Part shown: one piece after another, positions 1 through 8,840 of the stretch | How the letters are laid out: each line of letters begins with the position of its first letter | Numbering within the stretch: the first letter of the stretch is position 1 | Assembly: GCF_001435585.1 (NCBI RefSeq) | Contig: NZ_AZEC01000001.1 | Location: 186,001-250,000 of the forward strand | Direction: 5' to 3' | DNA from: Schleiferilactobacillus perolens DSM 12744 | GTDB taxonomy: Bacteria > Bacillota > Bacilli > Lactobacillales > Lactobacillaceae | Length of the DNA stretch: 64,000 nt | Translations under genes and position numbers: made by a program | The notes under the pieces: model-generated | Seen by the model: only the letters and a program-made list of their open reading frames with translations | Databases searched by the model: none | What the model was told of the DNA's origin: nothing

Positions 1-1
1 T

Positions 2-505
2 TATCGGGATGATGAATATCGGGATCACGATAGCTTTTATCACCAACATTTGTTAGTGGATGAGTCAGCAGAAATTGAATTTCGCTCACAGTTGAAAAAG
101 GGAATACGTGTGGCGCCGCATATCTATATCAAACGGTTCCCGGTCTGGTTTTCATTTCGTGGGAACAACGGTGTCCTATTATCAACAGGAATCAGTGCCG
201 CTATTTTGGGCCACACATTACGTGACCATCAGTTAATCCAATTGGCAATTGATCAGTTGAACTGGGTAACAGGATTAAATCCTTTTGACCAATCCTTGAT
301 GCTTGGTTTAGGGACTTATTTCCAAACGCAATATGCGGTTTCATCCGGTCAACAAGTTGGGGAGCTGCCCGTTGGTATTGAAACACTGGGAGATGAAGAT
401 ATACCTTATTGGCCGTCATTCAACAATGCTACCTATAAGGAAGTTTGGATTGCTAATGATGGCAAATGGCTTTCGTTAATTGCCAATGTGCTGGGACTAC
501 ATTGA
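2..505 (+). CDS. C-terminal part of an (alpha/alpha)6-barrel, GH9-like glycosidase (partial)
   Basis: The reading frame is open from the first base, so this is the end of a longer gene. About 167 residues are visible, with the run WVTGLNPFDQS followed by a glycine-rich stretch, PYWPSFNNATYKEVWI and a final helix KWLSLIANVLG. That arrangement (a G-x-NPF-x-x-S loop, then an acidic/aromatic loop, then a terminal helix) resembles the end of the catalytic barrel of glycoside hydrolase family 9 and related six-hairpin glycosidases. The stop is 15 bases before a PTS IIC start, so it probably hydrolyses an oligosaccharide or imported phospho-sugar in the same operon. The family assignment is tentative because the N-terminal half is missing. 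Confidence 0.45.
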   Translation, partial: YRDDEYRDHDSFYHQHLLVDESAEIEFRSQLKKGIRVAPHIYIKRFPVWFSFRGNNGVLLSTGISAAILGHTLRDHQLIQLAIDQLNWVTGLNPFDQSLMLGLGTYFQTQYAVSSGQQVGELPVGIETLGDEDIPYWPSFNNATYKEVWIANDGKWLSLIANVLGLH

Positions 506-520
506 GGAGAGTATGAAAAC

Positions 521-1834
521 ATGAAATCAAATGGGTTTATTGACGGATTATCGAGCTTTGCTGGAAAACTATCAACTAATCGGTACATTATGGCGATTCG
601 AGATGCCTTTGCAAGTACCATTCCAATCACGATTACGGCTGCATTTTTCCTGTTAATTAATAATGTGTTGTTGGCGCCTAAAACTGGATTGCTGCGTGAT
701 ATGCCGGGACATGACCAAATTATGGCAGTCGGGGTCCAAGCATATAACGGTACACTGGGAATTCTGACAATTTTGGTCACGTTTTTGATTGGTTATCGGT
801 TAGCCACATACATGGATAGCGATGGTCCTATGGCTGGGATTGTTTCAATGGCAAGTTTCGTTGCCTTAGTTCCTAATGTATTACAGGTCACCACGAATGC
901 CGGGAAGAATGTGGCAGTGAGCGGAGTGCTCACCCAAAGTGAGACTAGCGCAACTGCGATGATGATGGGCATTATCGCAGGTCTGCTAAGTACGACTTTG
1001 CTTGTGAAGTTATCTAAAAATACACATCTGCAGATCAAGATGCCTGATGGGGTACCACCGGCAGTTGCTAAAGCGTTTAGTTCTTTGTTTCCAGCATTTA
1101 TCACAATTACTTGTTTTGCGGTAGTTGAAGAATTGGTTGTCGGAATCGTCCATATGTCCGTTTCCGATATCATTGTCAAATTATTGCAAGCACCTTTAGT
1201 TGGCGGGTTTCAATCACTCCCTGGTATCCTATTATATGTTTTCCTATCCACGGCGGTCTTTATCTTCGGTATTCACGGCGCGTTTGTGTTCGGGGCAATC
1301 TCGGGCCCAATTTTGTTGACATCCTTACAACAAAATATTGACGCCATTAAGGCCGGTAATTCGGCACCAAATGTAGTCACACAGCCCTTTCTAGACGCTT
1401 ATGTTTACATGGGTGGTGGTGGCACTATGATGTGCTTGGTGATTGCCATCTTGATTTTCTCCAAGCGTAAAGATGAGCGAATGATTGCAAATATTGGTGG
1501 TGTAGCCAGCTTGTTTAACATTAGCGAACCGATGATGTTTGGTGTGCCAATTGTGTTTAACCCGATTTATGCGATCCCATTCATTGCTACTCCGATGGTC
1601 GCAACAATATTAGCATATGCGGCGACTACACTGAACTGGGTAAAGACCACTTATATCTTGGTTCCTTGGGTCACACCACCAGTGCTTTCCGGATATTTAG
1701 CAACTGGCGGCGATATTCGAGCGTCGTTATTACAATTAGTAACATTGGCCATCGGAGTATTGATTTACGCTCCGTTTGTTATCGCGTCTAACCGCGCGTT
1801 TCAGAAAGAACAATTGGAAGAACCCGCTGCATAG
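521..1834 (+). CDS. PTS EIIC, lactose/cellobiose family
   Basis: A 437-residue integral membrane protein, the expected size for a stand-alone EIIC of the Lac/cellobiose family, which carries a beta-glycoside across the membrane while its partner IIB phosphorylates it. It opens with a short amphipathic segment (SFAGKLSTNRYIMAIRDAF) typical of CelB and shows about ten hydrophobic segments. The conserved ISEPMMFGVPIVFNPIYAIPF loop near residue 340 is the family sugar-binding signature. A GAGGAGAG ribosome site precedes ATG 521. No IIA or IIB lies next to it inside the window; they may be upstream of base 1. Substrate cannot be read from sequence. Confidence 0.85.
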   Translation: MKSNGFIDGLSSFAGKLSTNRYIMAIRDAFASTIPITITAAFFLLINNVLLAPKTGLLRDMPGHDQIMAVGVQAYNGTLGILTILVTFLIGYRLATYMDSDGPMAGIVSMASFVALVPNVLQVTTNAGKNVAVSGVLTQSETSATAMMMGIIAGLLSTTLLVKLSKNTHLQIKMPDGVPPAVAKAFSSLFPAFITITCFAVVEELVVGIVHMSVSDIIVKLLQAPLVGGFQSLPGILLYVFLSTAVFIFGIHGAFVFGAISGPILLTSLQQNIDAIKAGNSAPNVVTQPFLDAYVYMGGGGTMMCLVIAILIFSKRKDERMIANIGGVASLFNISEPMMFGVPIVFNPIYAIPFIATPMVATILAYAATTLNWVKTTYILVPWVTPPVLSGYLATGGDIRASLLQLVTLAIGVLIYAPFVIASNRAFQKEQLEEPAA

Positions 1835-1887
1835 TCTACGTATCTTTAACAGAGTTCTTTATTGGATTTAGACGTTTTCAGAAACGA

Positions 1888-1923
1888 AATGGCCTATCCG
1901 TTCAATTATGCGGATGGGCCATT
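1888..1923. terminator. Hairpin between convergent genes
   Basis: Inverted repeat AATGGCCTATCCG (1888-1900) with CGGATGGGCCATT (1911-1923), one mismatch, 10-base loop. It sits between the convergent stops at 1834 and 1955 and probably serves both strands, although the T-tracts are weak. Confidence 0.55.
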
Positions 1924-1954
1924 GTCTATCTCTAGGTTATCAATCAGTTATTCT

Positions 1955-3871
1955 CTAACTTTGCAACACGAGGGTTGAATTATTAACCATTGCCCCAGAC
2001 GGACTCTTCGTGACATTAATTGCTTGATCCGTCTGGTTGTCAGTAATGATCATTACGACCATTGGATCGTAACCAGCTTTCCGAATCTGGTCAATGTCCA
2101 TTTCGATAAGGGTATCATGGACATTGATACGGTCACCAGGCTTTACTTTGGCAGTGAAGTACTTTCCCTTTAAAGCCACAGTGTCGATACCGAGATGGAT
2201 CAGAATCTCCACGCCGCAGTCGGCCTTGATCCCAATTGCATGTTTCGTATCAGCCAACATTACAACTTCCCCGCTAACCGGTGCTTTGACTTCGTTAACA
2301 GTCGGTTCGATGGCGATCGTCTTACCCAGTATTTGTTTTGCAAAAGTCGGGTCTGGAATTTGGTCAGTGCTGACTAATGTTCCTTCAACGGGTGAGGCAA
2401 TAGCGACAGTGGCACCGGCAGGGCTTGTTGGTCTGGCAACGGTATTGATGGCATTGACGCTGGCCGCTTGGTTCTCTTGCGCTTCAATCTTTGCTTCTTC
2501 TTTGTTTGGATCAAAGAAGAAGTATACTAGACCGCCGCTCACCAGCATTGCAGACAGGTGAATGATTAAATAGTTCATTATGGCTGTGCCGCTGTATAAG
2601 TAGGTCACTAACCCAGGAATCGCGGCAACGCCCATTCCAGTGCTGGCCGCATGCAGAATGCCGGCAATCCAACCGGATACTGCACCACCGCATAGTGCAA
2701 AGATAAATGGTTTGCCAAAACGAAGATTGACACCAAAGATGGCCGGTTCCGTAATCCCTAAGAATGCAGATAGGGAAGCTGAAGTGTAGAATCCGCGTTT
2801 TTTACGATCCTTCATTTTCAGACCGGTGACTAATGCTGCTGTGGCCTGTGCGATAATACCACCGGTGATCATGGCATTGAATGGATTGAATCCAGTGGTC
2901 GCCAGCAGGCTGCTTTCCAGTGCAAGGAATATGTGGTGCATACCAGTCACCACGATGGCCTGCTGGGTGCCGCCAATTATTAGACCGCCGAGACCGAACG
3001 GTAAGGTGATTACAAATTTTGCAGCTGTCAGAATGGCCTGTTCAATGATCTTGCAAATGGGACCAACGAACAATAGTCCCAACAAACCGGCTACGAGAAT
3101 AGTGAGAAAAGGGGTGACGATCAATTGAAGGGCATCAGGTACTTTTCTCTTCAACCATTTCTCCACATTCGCACCAATAATGACAACGATTAATGCAGGT
3201 AACACTGAACCAGCAAAACTCGTGATGTTGAGTTGCAGGCCTAAAACATTAAAATGGATTGCTTTCTCAAGCCCTTTGGCGACATTATCTGGATTGGGCA
3301 GAGCTGGATTAACCAGCATCAAACCGAGAATGATACCGAGAACGGGCGTGCCGCCAAATTGTTTCATACCTGACCAAGCAATTAAGACAGGCAAGAATAC
3401 GAAGGCTGTTTTCATCAAGATGGTGGCAATCGTCATTGCGGTGGGGTCCATTTTGATGCCAAACGCGTTGATACAGTTAATGAATCCACCAAATAGACCA
3501 GTGGCGACCAATGCTGGAATGACGGGGATGAAAATGTCGCCAAGAATACGTGAGAATTTACGCGGTAAGGACATGCCGGCATAAATATCTCCTTTGATAT
3601 CGGTATCCACAGAACTGCCGCCGGATGCTTGTAAGACAAGATCATAGATCCGGTCAACCAAGCCAACACCCAGGATGATCTGATATTGTTCGCCAGAGAA
3701 GAACTGGCCTTTCACACCATCAATATTCTCGATTGCTTGGGTATTGATTTTGTTCTTGTCGTGCAATGTGACCCGCAACCGAGTTGAACAATGCCCCAAC
3801 GCACGAATGTTTTCTTTACCACCAATATCGTTCAAAATTGAATTCGCGATTCGTGAATCATCTTTATTCAT
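1955..3871 (-). CDS. bglP: Beta-glucoside-type PTS EIIBCA
   Basis: A 638-residue complete permease in the order IIB-IIC-IIA. The N-terminal IIB has the phosphorylated cysteine in LGHCSTRLRV (about residue 28). IIC spans about residues 100-460 with the conserved GITEPAIFGVNLRF loop. The C-terminal IIA has EILIHLGIDTV, whose histidine is the HPr-phosphorylated site. It imports and phosphorylates a glucoside or disaccharide. ATG at 3871 follows a strong GAGGAGG. It begins 14 bases after the end of the upstream ManD-like gene, so the two form an operon. The gene symbol is by family only. Confidence 0.88.
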   Translation of the reverse strand: MNKDDSRIANSILNDIGGKENIRALGHCSTRLRVTLHDKNKINTQAIENIDGVKGQFFSGEQYQIILGVGLVDRIYDLVLQASGGSSVDTDIKGDIYAGMSLPRKFSRILGDIFIPVIPALVATGLFGGFINCINAFGIKMDPTAMTIATILMKTAFVFLPVLIAWSGMKQFGGTPVLGIILGLMLVNPALPNPDNVAKGLEKAIHFNVLGLQLNITSFAGSVLPALIVVIIGANVEKWLKRKVPDALQLIVTPFLTILVAGLLGLLFVGPICKIIEQAILTAAKFVITLPFGLGGLIIGGTQQAIVVTGMHHIFLALESSLLATTGFNPFNAMITGGIIAQATAALVTGLKMKDRKKRGFYTSASLSAFLGITEPAIFGVNLRFGKPFIFALCGGAVSGWIAGILHAASTGMGVAAIPGLVTYLYSGTAIMNYLIIHLSAMLVSGGLVYFFFDPNKEEAKIEAQENQAASVNAINTVARPTSPAGATVAIASPVEGTLVSTDQIPDPTFAKQILGKTIAIEPTVNEVKAPVSGEVVMLADTKHAIGIKADCGVEILIHLGIDTVALKGKYFTAKVKPGDRINVHDTLIEMDIDQIRKAGYDPMVVMIITDNQTDQAINVTKSPSGAMVNNSTLVLQS

Positions 3872-3885
3872 TATGTCTTACCTCC

Positions 3886-5091
3886 TCATGGTCGCGCTGC
3901 AGTGCCGTCGGGTAACCGGGCTAGTGTCCAGTCATCTGTGACTGCGACGGGCGGAAACTCTTCGGCTGCGGCTTCGTCAACGGTGACCCCAATACCAGGT
4001 TGATCATTGACGTATAAATATCCCTTCCTGATCATCGGTGTGCCTGGGAAGACGGTATACGTATTTTCACCAATGCTGTTGCTCCATTCTTGAACACCGC
4101 AGTTTGGTGAAGAAATACTCAACTGGGCACTAACGGCATGGCCAATACCGGAGAGATCGCCAGGTCCATGCCAGGCGGTCCGAATGCCGAACATCTCCGC
4201 CATGGCAATGATTTTGCGCACGGGCGTGATGCCGCCGGCTTGACTGATATGCAAGCGTAAGTAATCGGTGTATCGATTGGTGAGCACATCCATCCATTCA
4301 TGGGGGTTATTGAAGAGTTCGCCAATGGCCAATGGGATTGATGTTTGCTGGCGTAAGCGAGCCAGCCAGTCAATCTGTTCGGGGGGTAAAGCATCTTCCA
4401 GGAAAAATAAATTGTAAGGTTCCAGCCGCTTGGCGAAATTCAACGCATCTGCTGGCGCCAGCCGTTCGTGGACATCATGGCTGAAGGAGATCTCATTACC
4501 GAATTCTTCACGGAGACGGGCAAATAACGCGACTGTGGTGTCCATATACTCCTGCGGATCATAATAATGACCAGCCGATTTATGGCTTGGACAATGCAGA
4601 TTCTGTGCTTTACCACCGTAGCCGCCAATTTGGACTCGGATATTTCGCCAACCTTGTTGGACTTTATCGCGGACCATCGTGACGGCGTCTTCTATCGTGG
4701 GGGCTCCGACATGGATATAAGCGGGGACGGCATCACGGCACTTGCCGCCGAATAGTTCGTAAAGCGGCAGCCCTGCAATTTTTCCTTTAATATCCCACAG
4801 CGCCATATCGACACCGGATATCGCGTTATTGAGTACCGGCCCATTGCGCCAGTAGCTGCTATTGGTCATGGTTTGCCAAAGGTCTTCGATTCTTTGGGGA
4901 TCCTTCCCGATAAGAAACGGTTTCAAGTAGTCGTTGACGACAGTCTCCACAGCCTTATAGCGCTGAGTGAAAGTGGCACATCCCCAACCAAATATTGCGG
5001 GATCATTCGTGGTCACTTTGACGACCAGCAGGTTAATTCCTTCTGGCGCTGTGACGAGTGTGGAGACGTTGGTGATCGTGAATTGATTCAT
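3886..5091 (-). CDS. ManD/RspA-like enolase-superfamily dehydratase
   Basis: 401 residues with the full two-domain enolase fold: capping domain with ALWDIKGKIAGLPLYELFGGK, then a barrel. The metal-ligand strands are visible as HDVHERL, FLEDALPPEQ and AIGELFNNP, and the late AWHGPGDLSGIGHA loop is typical of the D-mannonate dehydratase/RspA subgroup of the mandelate racemase family. Members dehydrate aldonic or uronic acids to 2-keto-3-deoxy acids, but many subgroup proteins have little activity, so the substrate is open. ATG 5091 has only a weak AGGG site. It is first in an operon with the beta-glucoside PTS, an unusual partner, and divergent from an RpiR regulator. Confidence 0.8.
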   Translation of the reverse strand: MNQFTITNVSTLVTAPEGINLLVVKVTTNDPAIFGWGCATFTQRYKAVETVVNDYLKPFLIGKDPQRIEDLWQTMTNSSYWRNGPVLNNAISGVDMALWDIKGKIAGLPLYELFGGKCRDAVPAYIHVGAPTIEDAVTMVRDKVQQGWRNIRVQIGGYGGKAQNLHCPSHKSAGHYYDPQEYMDTTVALFARLREEFGNEISFSHDVHERLAPADALNFAKRLEPYNLFFLEDALPPEQIDWLARLRQQTSIPLAIGELFNNPHEWMDVLTNRYTDYLRLHISQAGGITPVRKIIAMAEMFGIRTAWHGPGDLSGIGHAVSAQLSISSPNCGVQEWSNSIGENTYTVFPGTPMIRKGYLYVNDQPGIGVTVDEAAAEEFPPVAVTDDWTLARLPDGTAARP

Positions 5092-5132
5092 AAGAACCCT
5101 GCTCTCTAATTGATTACAAGGTCAGTATATCC

Positions 5133-5144
5133 GAAGCGCTTACA
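5133..5144. promoter_or_regulatory. cre-like half-conserved site
   Basis: AAGCGCTTACA lies just upstream of the ManD-like operon. It keeps the core of the CcpA consensus (TGWAARCGYTWNCW) but has lost the first bases. A possible catabolite-control site, weak. Confidence 0.3.
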
Positions 5145-5158
5145 GATGAATATAGAGT

Positions 5159-5202
5159 TGGGACAAACAGCAAAAAAACACTTTGATTGACACTTTGTCC
5201 CA
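5159..5202. promoter_or_regulatory. Separated inverted repeat TGGGACAAA/TTTGTCCCA
   Basis: Perfect 9-base arms at 5159-5167 and 5194-5202 in the divergent region between the ManD-like gene and the RpiR gene, with a TTGACA hexamer (5187-5192) in between. Placement suggests an operator, possibly for the RpiR protein. No direct evidence. Confidence 0.4.
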
Positions 5203-5355
5203 GTTGATGGGATAAATTCCAGCAAATAGTCATTTTCTATATGTTGGCAAACAGCCGTGTTAAACGGTATCATCGAGATGTGCAACTTGGTCTTATTTTG
5301 GTAAGCACACGCAGAAAATGGTCTGTTTTGAAATAAGTTTCAAAGGAGAATTGTC

Positions 5356-6105
5356 ATGAAAGTGGCGGAACTGGTTAATCACAACTACGCTCGGTTAACT
5401 GCAAATGATCAATATGTTTGGCAGTATGTGTCAAATCACCGCACAGAGGTGGTCAACATGACCTTGGCGGAGTTGGCGAAAAAAAGCAATGTGTCAAAGT
5501 CTTCAATCCTGCGATTCACGCAAAAGATCTCATTTCGCGGATTCTCTGAGTTTAAATATGCGCTGAAGAATGAAGAAACCACCCAGTCGCTTGAAGCGGC
5601 GCCGGTCAAGAAATTTGGGACAATCATTAACGCCACATTGGACACGCTGATGACCCATGATTTTAGCGGTACGATCCGGTTGATGGTGAGAAGCCGTAAA
5701 GTCTTCCTTTACGGTACTGGTAACTTGCAAAGACTGATGGCCCAAGAAATGCGACGGCTGTTTCTAGCAGATAACGTCACTCTTTTTGTGGTAGAAGGGG
5801 TTGATGAAATCAAGGCACTGACCCGAACCCTGACGTCTGAAGATTTAGTGTTTCTGATTTCTTTGCATGGTGAGTCGGACAATGCGATATCCTTTGCCCA
5901 GAGCTTGCGGACGAATGGGATTCCATTTGTGTCGATTACCAGCTACATTGACAATGAGATTGCTAAGCTTGCTAACGAGAGTATTTTCGTCAATACCGGC
6001 GAGATTGAGATTTCGGAGAATCATACTTTGGAGGTGGCGGATGGTTTCTTCCTGTTAGCCAGTATTTTGTTCCTGCGGTATTGTGAGTTTACGAATCAGA
6101 AGTGA
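5356..6105 (+). CDS. MurR/RpiR-family transcriptional regulator
   Basis: 249 residues. Residues 1-75 form the HTH_6 domain (MTLAELAKKSNVSKSSILRFTQKISF) and residues about 105-235 a SIS sugar-phosphate-binding domain (KVFLYGTGNLQRLMAQEMRRLF). Such proteins sense a phosphosugar and control nearby uptake genes. AAAGGAG stands before ATG 5356. It is divergent from the ManD-like/PTS operon, its most likely target. The leader from the possible promoter to the start is over 130 bases and holds no other recognisable element. Confidence 0.88.
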   Translation: MKVAELVNHNYARLTANDQYVWQYVSNHRTEVVNMTLAELAKKSNVSKSSILRFTQKISFRGFSEFKYALKNEETTQSLEAAPVKKFGTIINATLDTLMTHDFSGTIRLMVRSRKVFLYGTGNLQRLMAQEMRRLFLADNVTLFVVEGVDEIKALTRTLTSEDLVFLISLHGESDNAISFAQSLRTNGIPFVSITSYIDNEIAKLANESIFVNTGEIEISENHTLEVADGFFLLASILFLRYCEFTNQK

Positions 6106-6131
6106 TTTGATCGGCCACTTTGGCAAAATAA

Positions 6132-6190
6132 AAAAACACAGGATGATCAAAGCTTGCACACACAGTGCACCTTGATCATCCTGTGTTTTT
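6132..6190. terminator. Strong bidirectional terminator
   Basis: Perfect 19-base arms (6132-6150 with 6172-6190, core ACACAGGATGATCAA) with an inner TGCAC/GTGCA stem and A/T tracts on both sides, placed between convergent stops at 6105 and 6238. Confidence 0.9.
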
Positions 6191-6237
6191 CGGTATTGTG
6201 GCGGGTTCTTAAACATTTAATTCGACGGATCGTGACG

Positions 6238-7665
6238 TTACCGCGCAGATTCAGCAGTTACATTCATACCAGTCGTATCTGCCTCAGCCAGCGCATCTTT
6301 GTGCATCTGTCCCAGGTACCACTTAAATAGTACTCCGTAGCCGATAATTGCGACCAATGATGAAAGGATCAGCTTTAAATCGAAGGTATTAAAGGCTCGT
6401 CCAAATAGAATAGCCAGCATTTTTTCAATCGGATCAGAATCAATGGAACTGAACAGTTGCCCTTTGGCTAATCCTTTCGGAAAGTTGTTCATGGCAATTG
6501 AAGCACTAGTGATGAATGGTGCAATCAATGTGGCGGCCCAAAGGAAGATCGGCACCATGATGGTACCAATTAGGGTCATTCGAATGACACGGCCTTTAGT
6601 AACCAATAGCAGCGCCGGAGTTAACACGGTCAAGATGATACCGCCTAAAGGCAAGACCCGATTACCTGGAAGAAACATTGCAATAATCAACATAATTGGC
6701 GCAAGGATATTCGCCACGGCCCAAATTTCTGCTCTAGAGGCTAAAATTGGCCAGTCGATGGCCACATATAATTTTCTGCCGCGTAGTTTCGAACTCATCA
6801 TGGTTTGAATGCCGCCAGATAACGGTTCAATAGCAGGACCAAACCAACCGCCGACATAGGCAAACAATTCCAAAGCGACACCAGCAGTGAAAGCAAGAGT
6901 GAGAATATTAGCTACGCTTTGCTTACCTAATAATCCGATGAAGACACCTAAGTAAGCACCAATGGCAAACTTACTGCCCCAGAAGCCAATTTTTTTGTTC
7001 AAAGTGTCAGCATCAAAATCGAATTTGTCGATAAATGGAATGCACTTGTCGATTAATCGATTCAGAAGCATCGCCAGGGGCATCACCAGTAATGACGGAT
7101 GAGCAGTGGTCGTGATATTTTCATCATCATAGCCCAGTAATTCATTAATTGTGGGTTTGATGGCATCTGCATTGAACAGCATGAGCATGATAATGACCAC
7201 CACAAAGAGGGATGTGACAAATAGATTGCCGCCAGAATAGTGATGAATAAGCAATCCCAGGATGGAAACATTCCAAATATTGAACAAGTCAACATTCAGC
7301 GTATTCGTCAACTTGAAAAATAGCATCACCAAGTTCGTGATAATGGCCAAGAATGCAAAATACAGTGTATAAACTGATCCCCAAGTAATTACTGCTAGCG
7401 GAGCCCAGCCTAGATCGGTGATGTTAAGACTGACCCCAGTTGATTTAACAAAGGCATCCAGCGCAGGACCAAACGAAGTCGTTAGTAATGAGATGACCGC
7501 GCTCATTCCGGTCAAGGCCACGGCCATACGCAGGCCACCTTCGACAGCCTTTGAAAACTTCACCTTAAAGGCCAAAGAGAGCAATGTGATGATGAAGAAC
7601 ATCATTGCAGCGCCCCCGAGGCCGATAAAGAAGTCAAATCCAGAACGGATTGTATTAATGATCAT
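6238..7665 (-). CDS. Galactitol-family EIIC-like permease (orphan)
   Basis: 475 residues, about 11-12 hydrophobic segments, matching the GatC family of PTS IIC proteins (SFGPALDAFVKSTGVSLNITDLGWAPLA and GYDDENITTT are family landmarks). GatC normally works with separate GatA and GatB; neither occurs in this window. The gene is divergent from a lacI-epimerase-ribokinase operon and shares its operator sequence. A reasonable inference is that it admits a free pentose or polyol that the ribokinase then phosphorylates, though distant IIA/IIB partners cannot be excluded. Start ATG 7665 follows an AGGAGG-like site. Confidence 0.8.
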   Translation of the reverse strand: MIINTIRSGFDFFIGLGGAAMMFFIITLLSLAFKVKFSKAVEGGLRMAVALTGMSAVISLLTTSFGPALDAFVKSTGVSLNITDLGWAPLAVITWGSVYTLYFAFLAIITNLVMLFFKLTNTLNVDLFNIWNVSILGLLIHHYSGGNLFVTSLFVVVIIMLMLFNADAIKPTINELLGYDDENITTTAHPSLLVMPLAMLLNRLIDKCIPFIDKFDFDADTLNKKIGFWGSKFAIGAYLGVFIGLLGKQSVANILTLAFTAGVALELFAYVGGWFGPAIEPLSGGIQTMMSSKLRGRKLYVAIDWPILASRAEIWAVANILAPIMLIIAMFLPGNRVLPLGGIILTVLTPALLLVTKGRVIRMTLIGTIMVPIFLWAATLIAPFITSASIAMNNFPKGLAKGQLFSSIDSDPIEKMLAILFGRAFNTFDLKLILSSLVAIIGYGVLFKWYLGQMHKDALAEADTTGMNVTAESAR

Positions 7666-7691
7666 TATGGATCCTCCTGATTCACATTAGT

Positions 7692-7711
7692 TTACGTAAT
7701 CGGTTACGTAA
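7692..7711. promoter_or_regulatory. LacI operator O1 (galactitol-type IIC side)
   Basis: TTACGTAATCGGTTACGTAA, two TTACGTAA half-sites around TCGG. It lies downstream of the minus-strand promoter of the IIC gene and matches the sites at 7803 and 9221. Confidence 0.8.
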
Positions 7712-7725
7712 ATCAGGACAACAAC

Positions 7726-7754
7726 ACTTTAGCGTATTCAGAAATCGATTGCAA
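7726..7754 (-). promoter_or_regulatory. Promoter of the galactitol-type IIC gene
   Basis: Minus-strand TTGCAA (7754-7749), 17-base spacer, TAAAGT (7731-7726). Operator O1 follows about 15 bases downstream, placed to block transcription. Confidence 0.6.
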
Positions 7755-7769
7755 GTTTTATTTTTAGGG

Positions 7770-7798
7770 TTGACAGATTCAAACGGCAACGCTATCAT
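7770..7798 (+). promoter_or_regulatory. Promoter of the lacI-epimerase-ribokinase operon
   Basis: TTGACA (7770-7775), 17-base spacer, TATCAT (7793-7798). The second operator begins at 7803, overlapping the expected start of transcription, so the operon should be autorepressed. Confidence 0.75.
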
Positions 7799-7802
7799 TT
7801 GT

Positions 7803-7822
7803 TTACGTAATCGGTTACGTAG
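7803..7822. promoter_or_regulatory. LacI operator O2 (regulator side)
   Basis: Identical to O1 except the last base (TTACGTAATCGGTTACGTAG); centre-to-centre distance from O1 is 111 bases. Confidence 0.8.
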
Positions 7823-7843
7823 TTTAACGAATGAGGACTCAAC

Positions 7844-8827
7844 ATGACGACATTGAAAGATATTGCCCGTTTAGCGGGAGTTTCCACGGCTACTGTTTCG
7901 CGCATTATTAACGGTAAAGGCGAAGCTGGACTGGATACGATTCGTAAAGTTAACAAAATTGTGGCGGAGATGGGCTATAAGCCAAATACTGTTGCAAAAA
8001 CTCTTTCTCGGCGCGAGTCGTCATTAATTGCCCTATTGATTCCCAATCTGAACAACCCGTTTTTCAGTGAATTAGTCGGGGAAATCGAGCGAGCAGCGAA
8101 TCAACACGGCTTCCAAATCTATTTGTGTAACAGTGAAGATGATCGGGAAAAAGTTGAATACTATCTGGAAACAATGGCTGACAATTATGTCATGGGGGCT
8201 ATTATCAACTCACTGTTTGTCACGGTGGAGGATTTGCGTTGGCTAGAGTCACGTGGCATCTCCACAATTACAATAGATAGAACACAACTTGCACACCCTT
8301 ATTCTGCGGTAGCTGTCGATCATGTACATGGGGGCTATATTGCTGCGAAGGAAGTGATCGGCGAGCGCCATCATCAGCGGCTAGTATTCCTGTCTGGGCC
8401 AGCAAACGAAAAAAGTTCAGAAGACCGTTACGCAGGTTACTTGAAAGCAGTTAAAGAGGCAGATGCAGTTAATCTTGGTCAATTGTTCGGTAATTTTGAT
8501 ATTACCTCAGGTTATCAGGCCTGTTATGACTTTTTGCAGGACGGGACTATCATTGATGGAATTGTCAGTTCTAACGATGCAATGGCGCTGGGTGCGATTC
8601 GTGCTTGTCAGGATTTGCAGCGCCAAGTACCGAAAGATATCCGTATCATCGGCTATGACAATACCAGCTATGGTGCATACTCAATCCCTCGATTGAGCAC
8701 GATTAATCAATTTAAAAAGAAGTCCTCAGACATCATTATTGAGGAATTAATTCGGGTACATCAACACAATCAAAAAGCCAAAAAGTACCAAATGGAACCA
8801 GAACTCATTACGAGAGAGACAACTTGA
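7844..8827 (+). CDS. LacI-family repressor
   Basis: 327 residues. The N-terminal helix-turn-helix TLKDIARLAGVSTATVSRI and hinge are followed by a periplasmic-binding-like effector domain (ALLIPNLNNPFFSELVGEIERAA; GIVSSNDAMALGAIRACQ), the layout of RbsR-type regulators. It probably senses a pentose or its phosphate. Three near-identical palindromes in this neighbourhood (7692, 7803, 9221) are its likely targets. It leads a three-gene operon; the epimerase starts 13 bases after its stop. Confidence 0.9.
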   Translation: MTTLKDIARLAGVSTATVSRIINGKGEAGLDTIRKVNKIVAEMGYKPNTVAKTLSRRESSLIALLIPNLNNPFFSELVGEIERAANQHGFQIYLCNSEDDREKVEYYLETMADNYVMGAIINSLFVTVEDLRWLESRGISTITIDRTQLAHPYSAVAVDHVHGGYIAAKEVIGERHHQRLVFLSGPANEKSSEDRYAGYLKAVKEADAVNLGQLFGNFDITSGYQACYDFLQDGTIIDGIVSSNDAMALGAIRACQDLQRQVPKDIRIIGYDNTSYGAYSIPRLSTINQFKKKSSDIIIEELIRVHQHNQKAKKYQMEPELITRETT

Positions 8828-8840
8828 AAGGATCTTTAAA

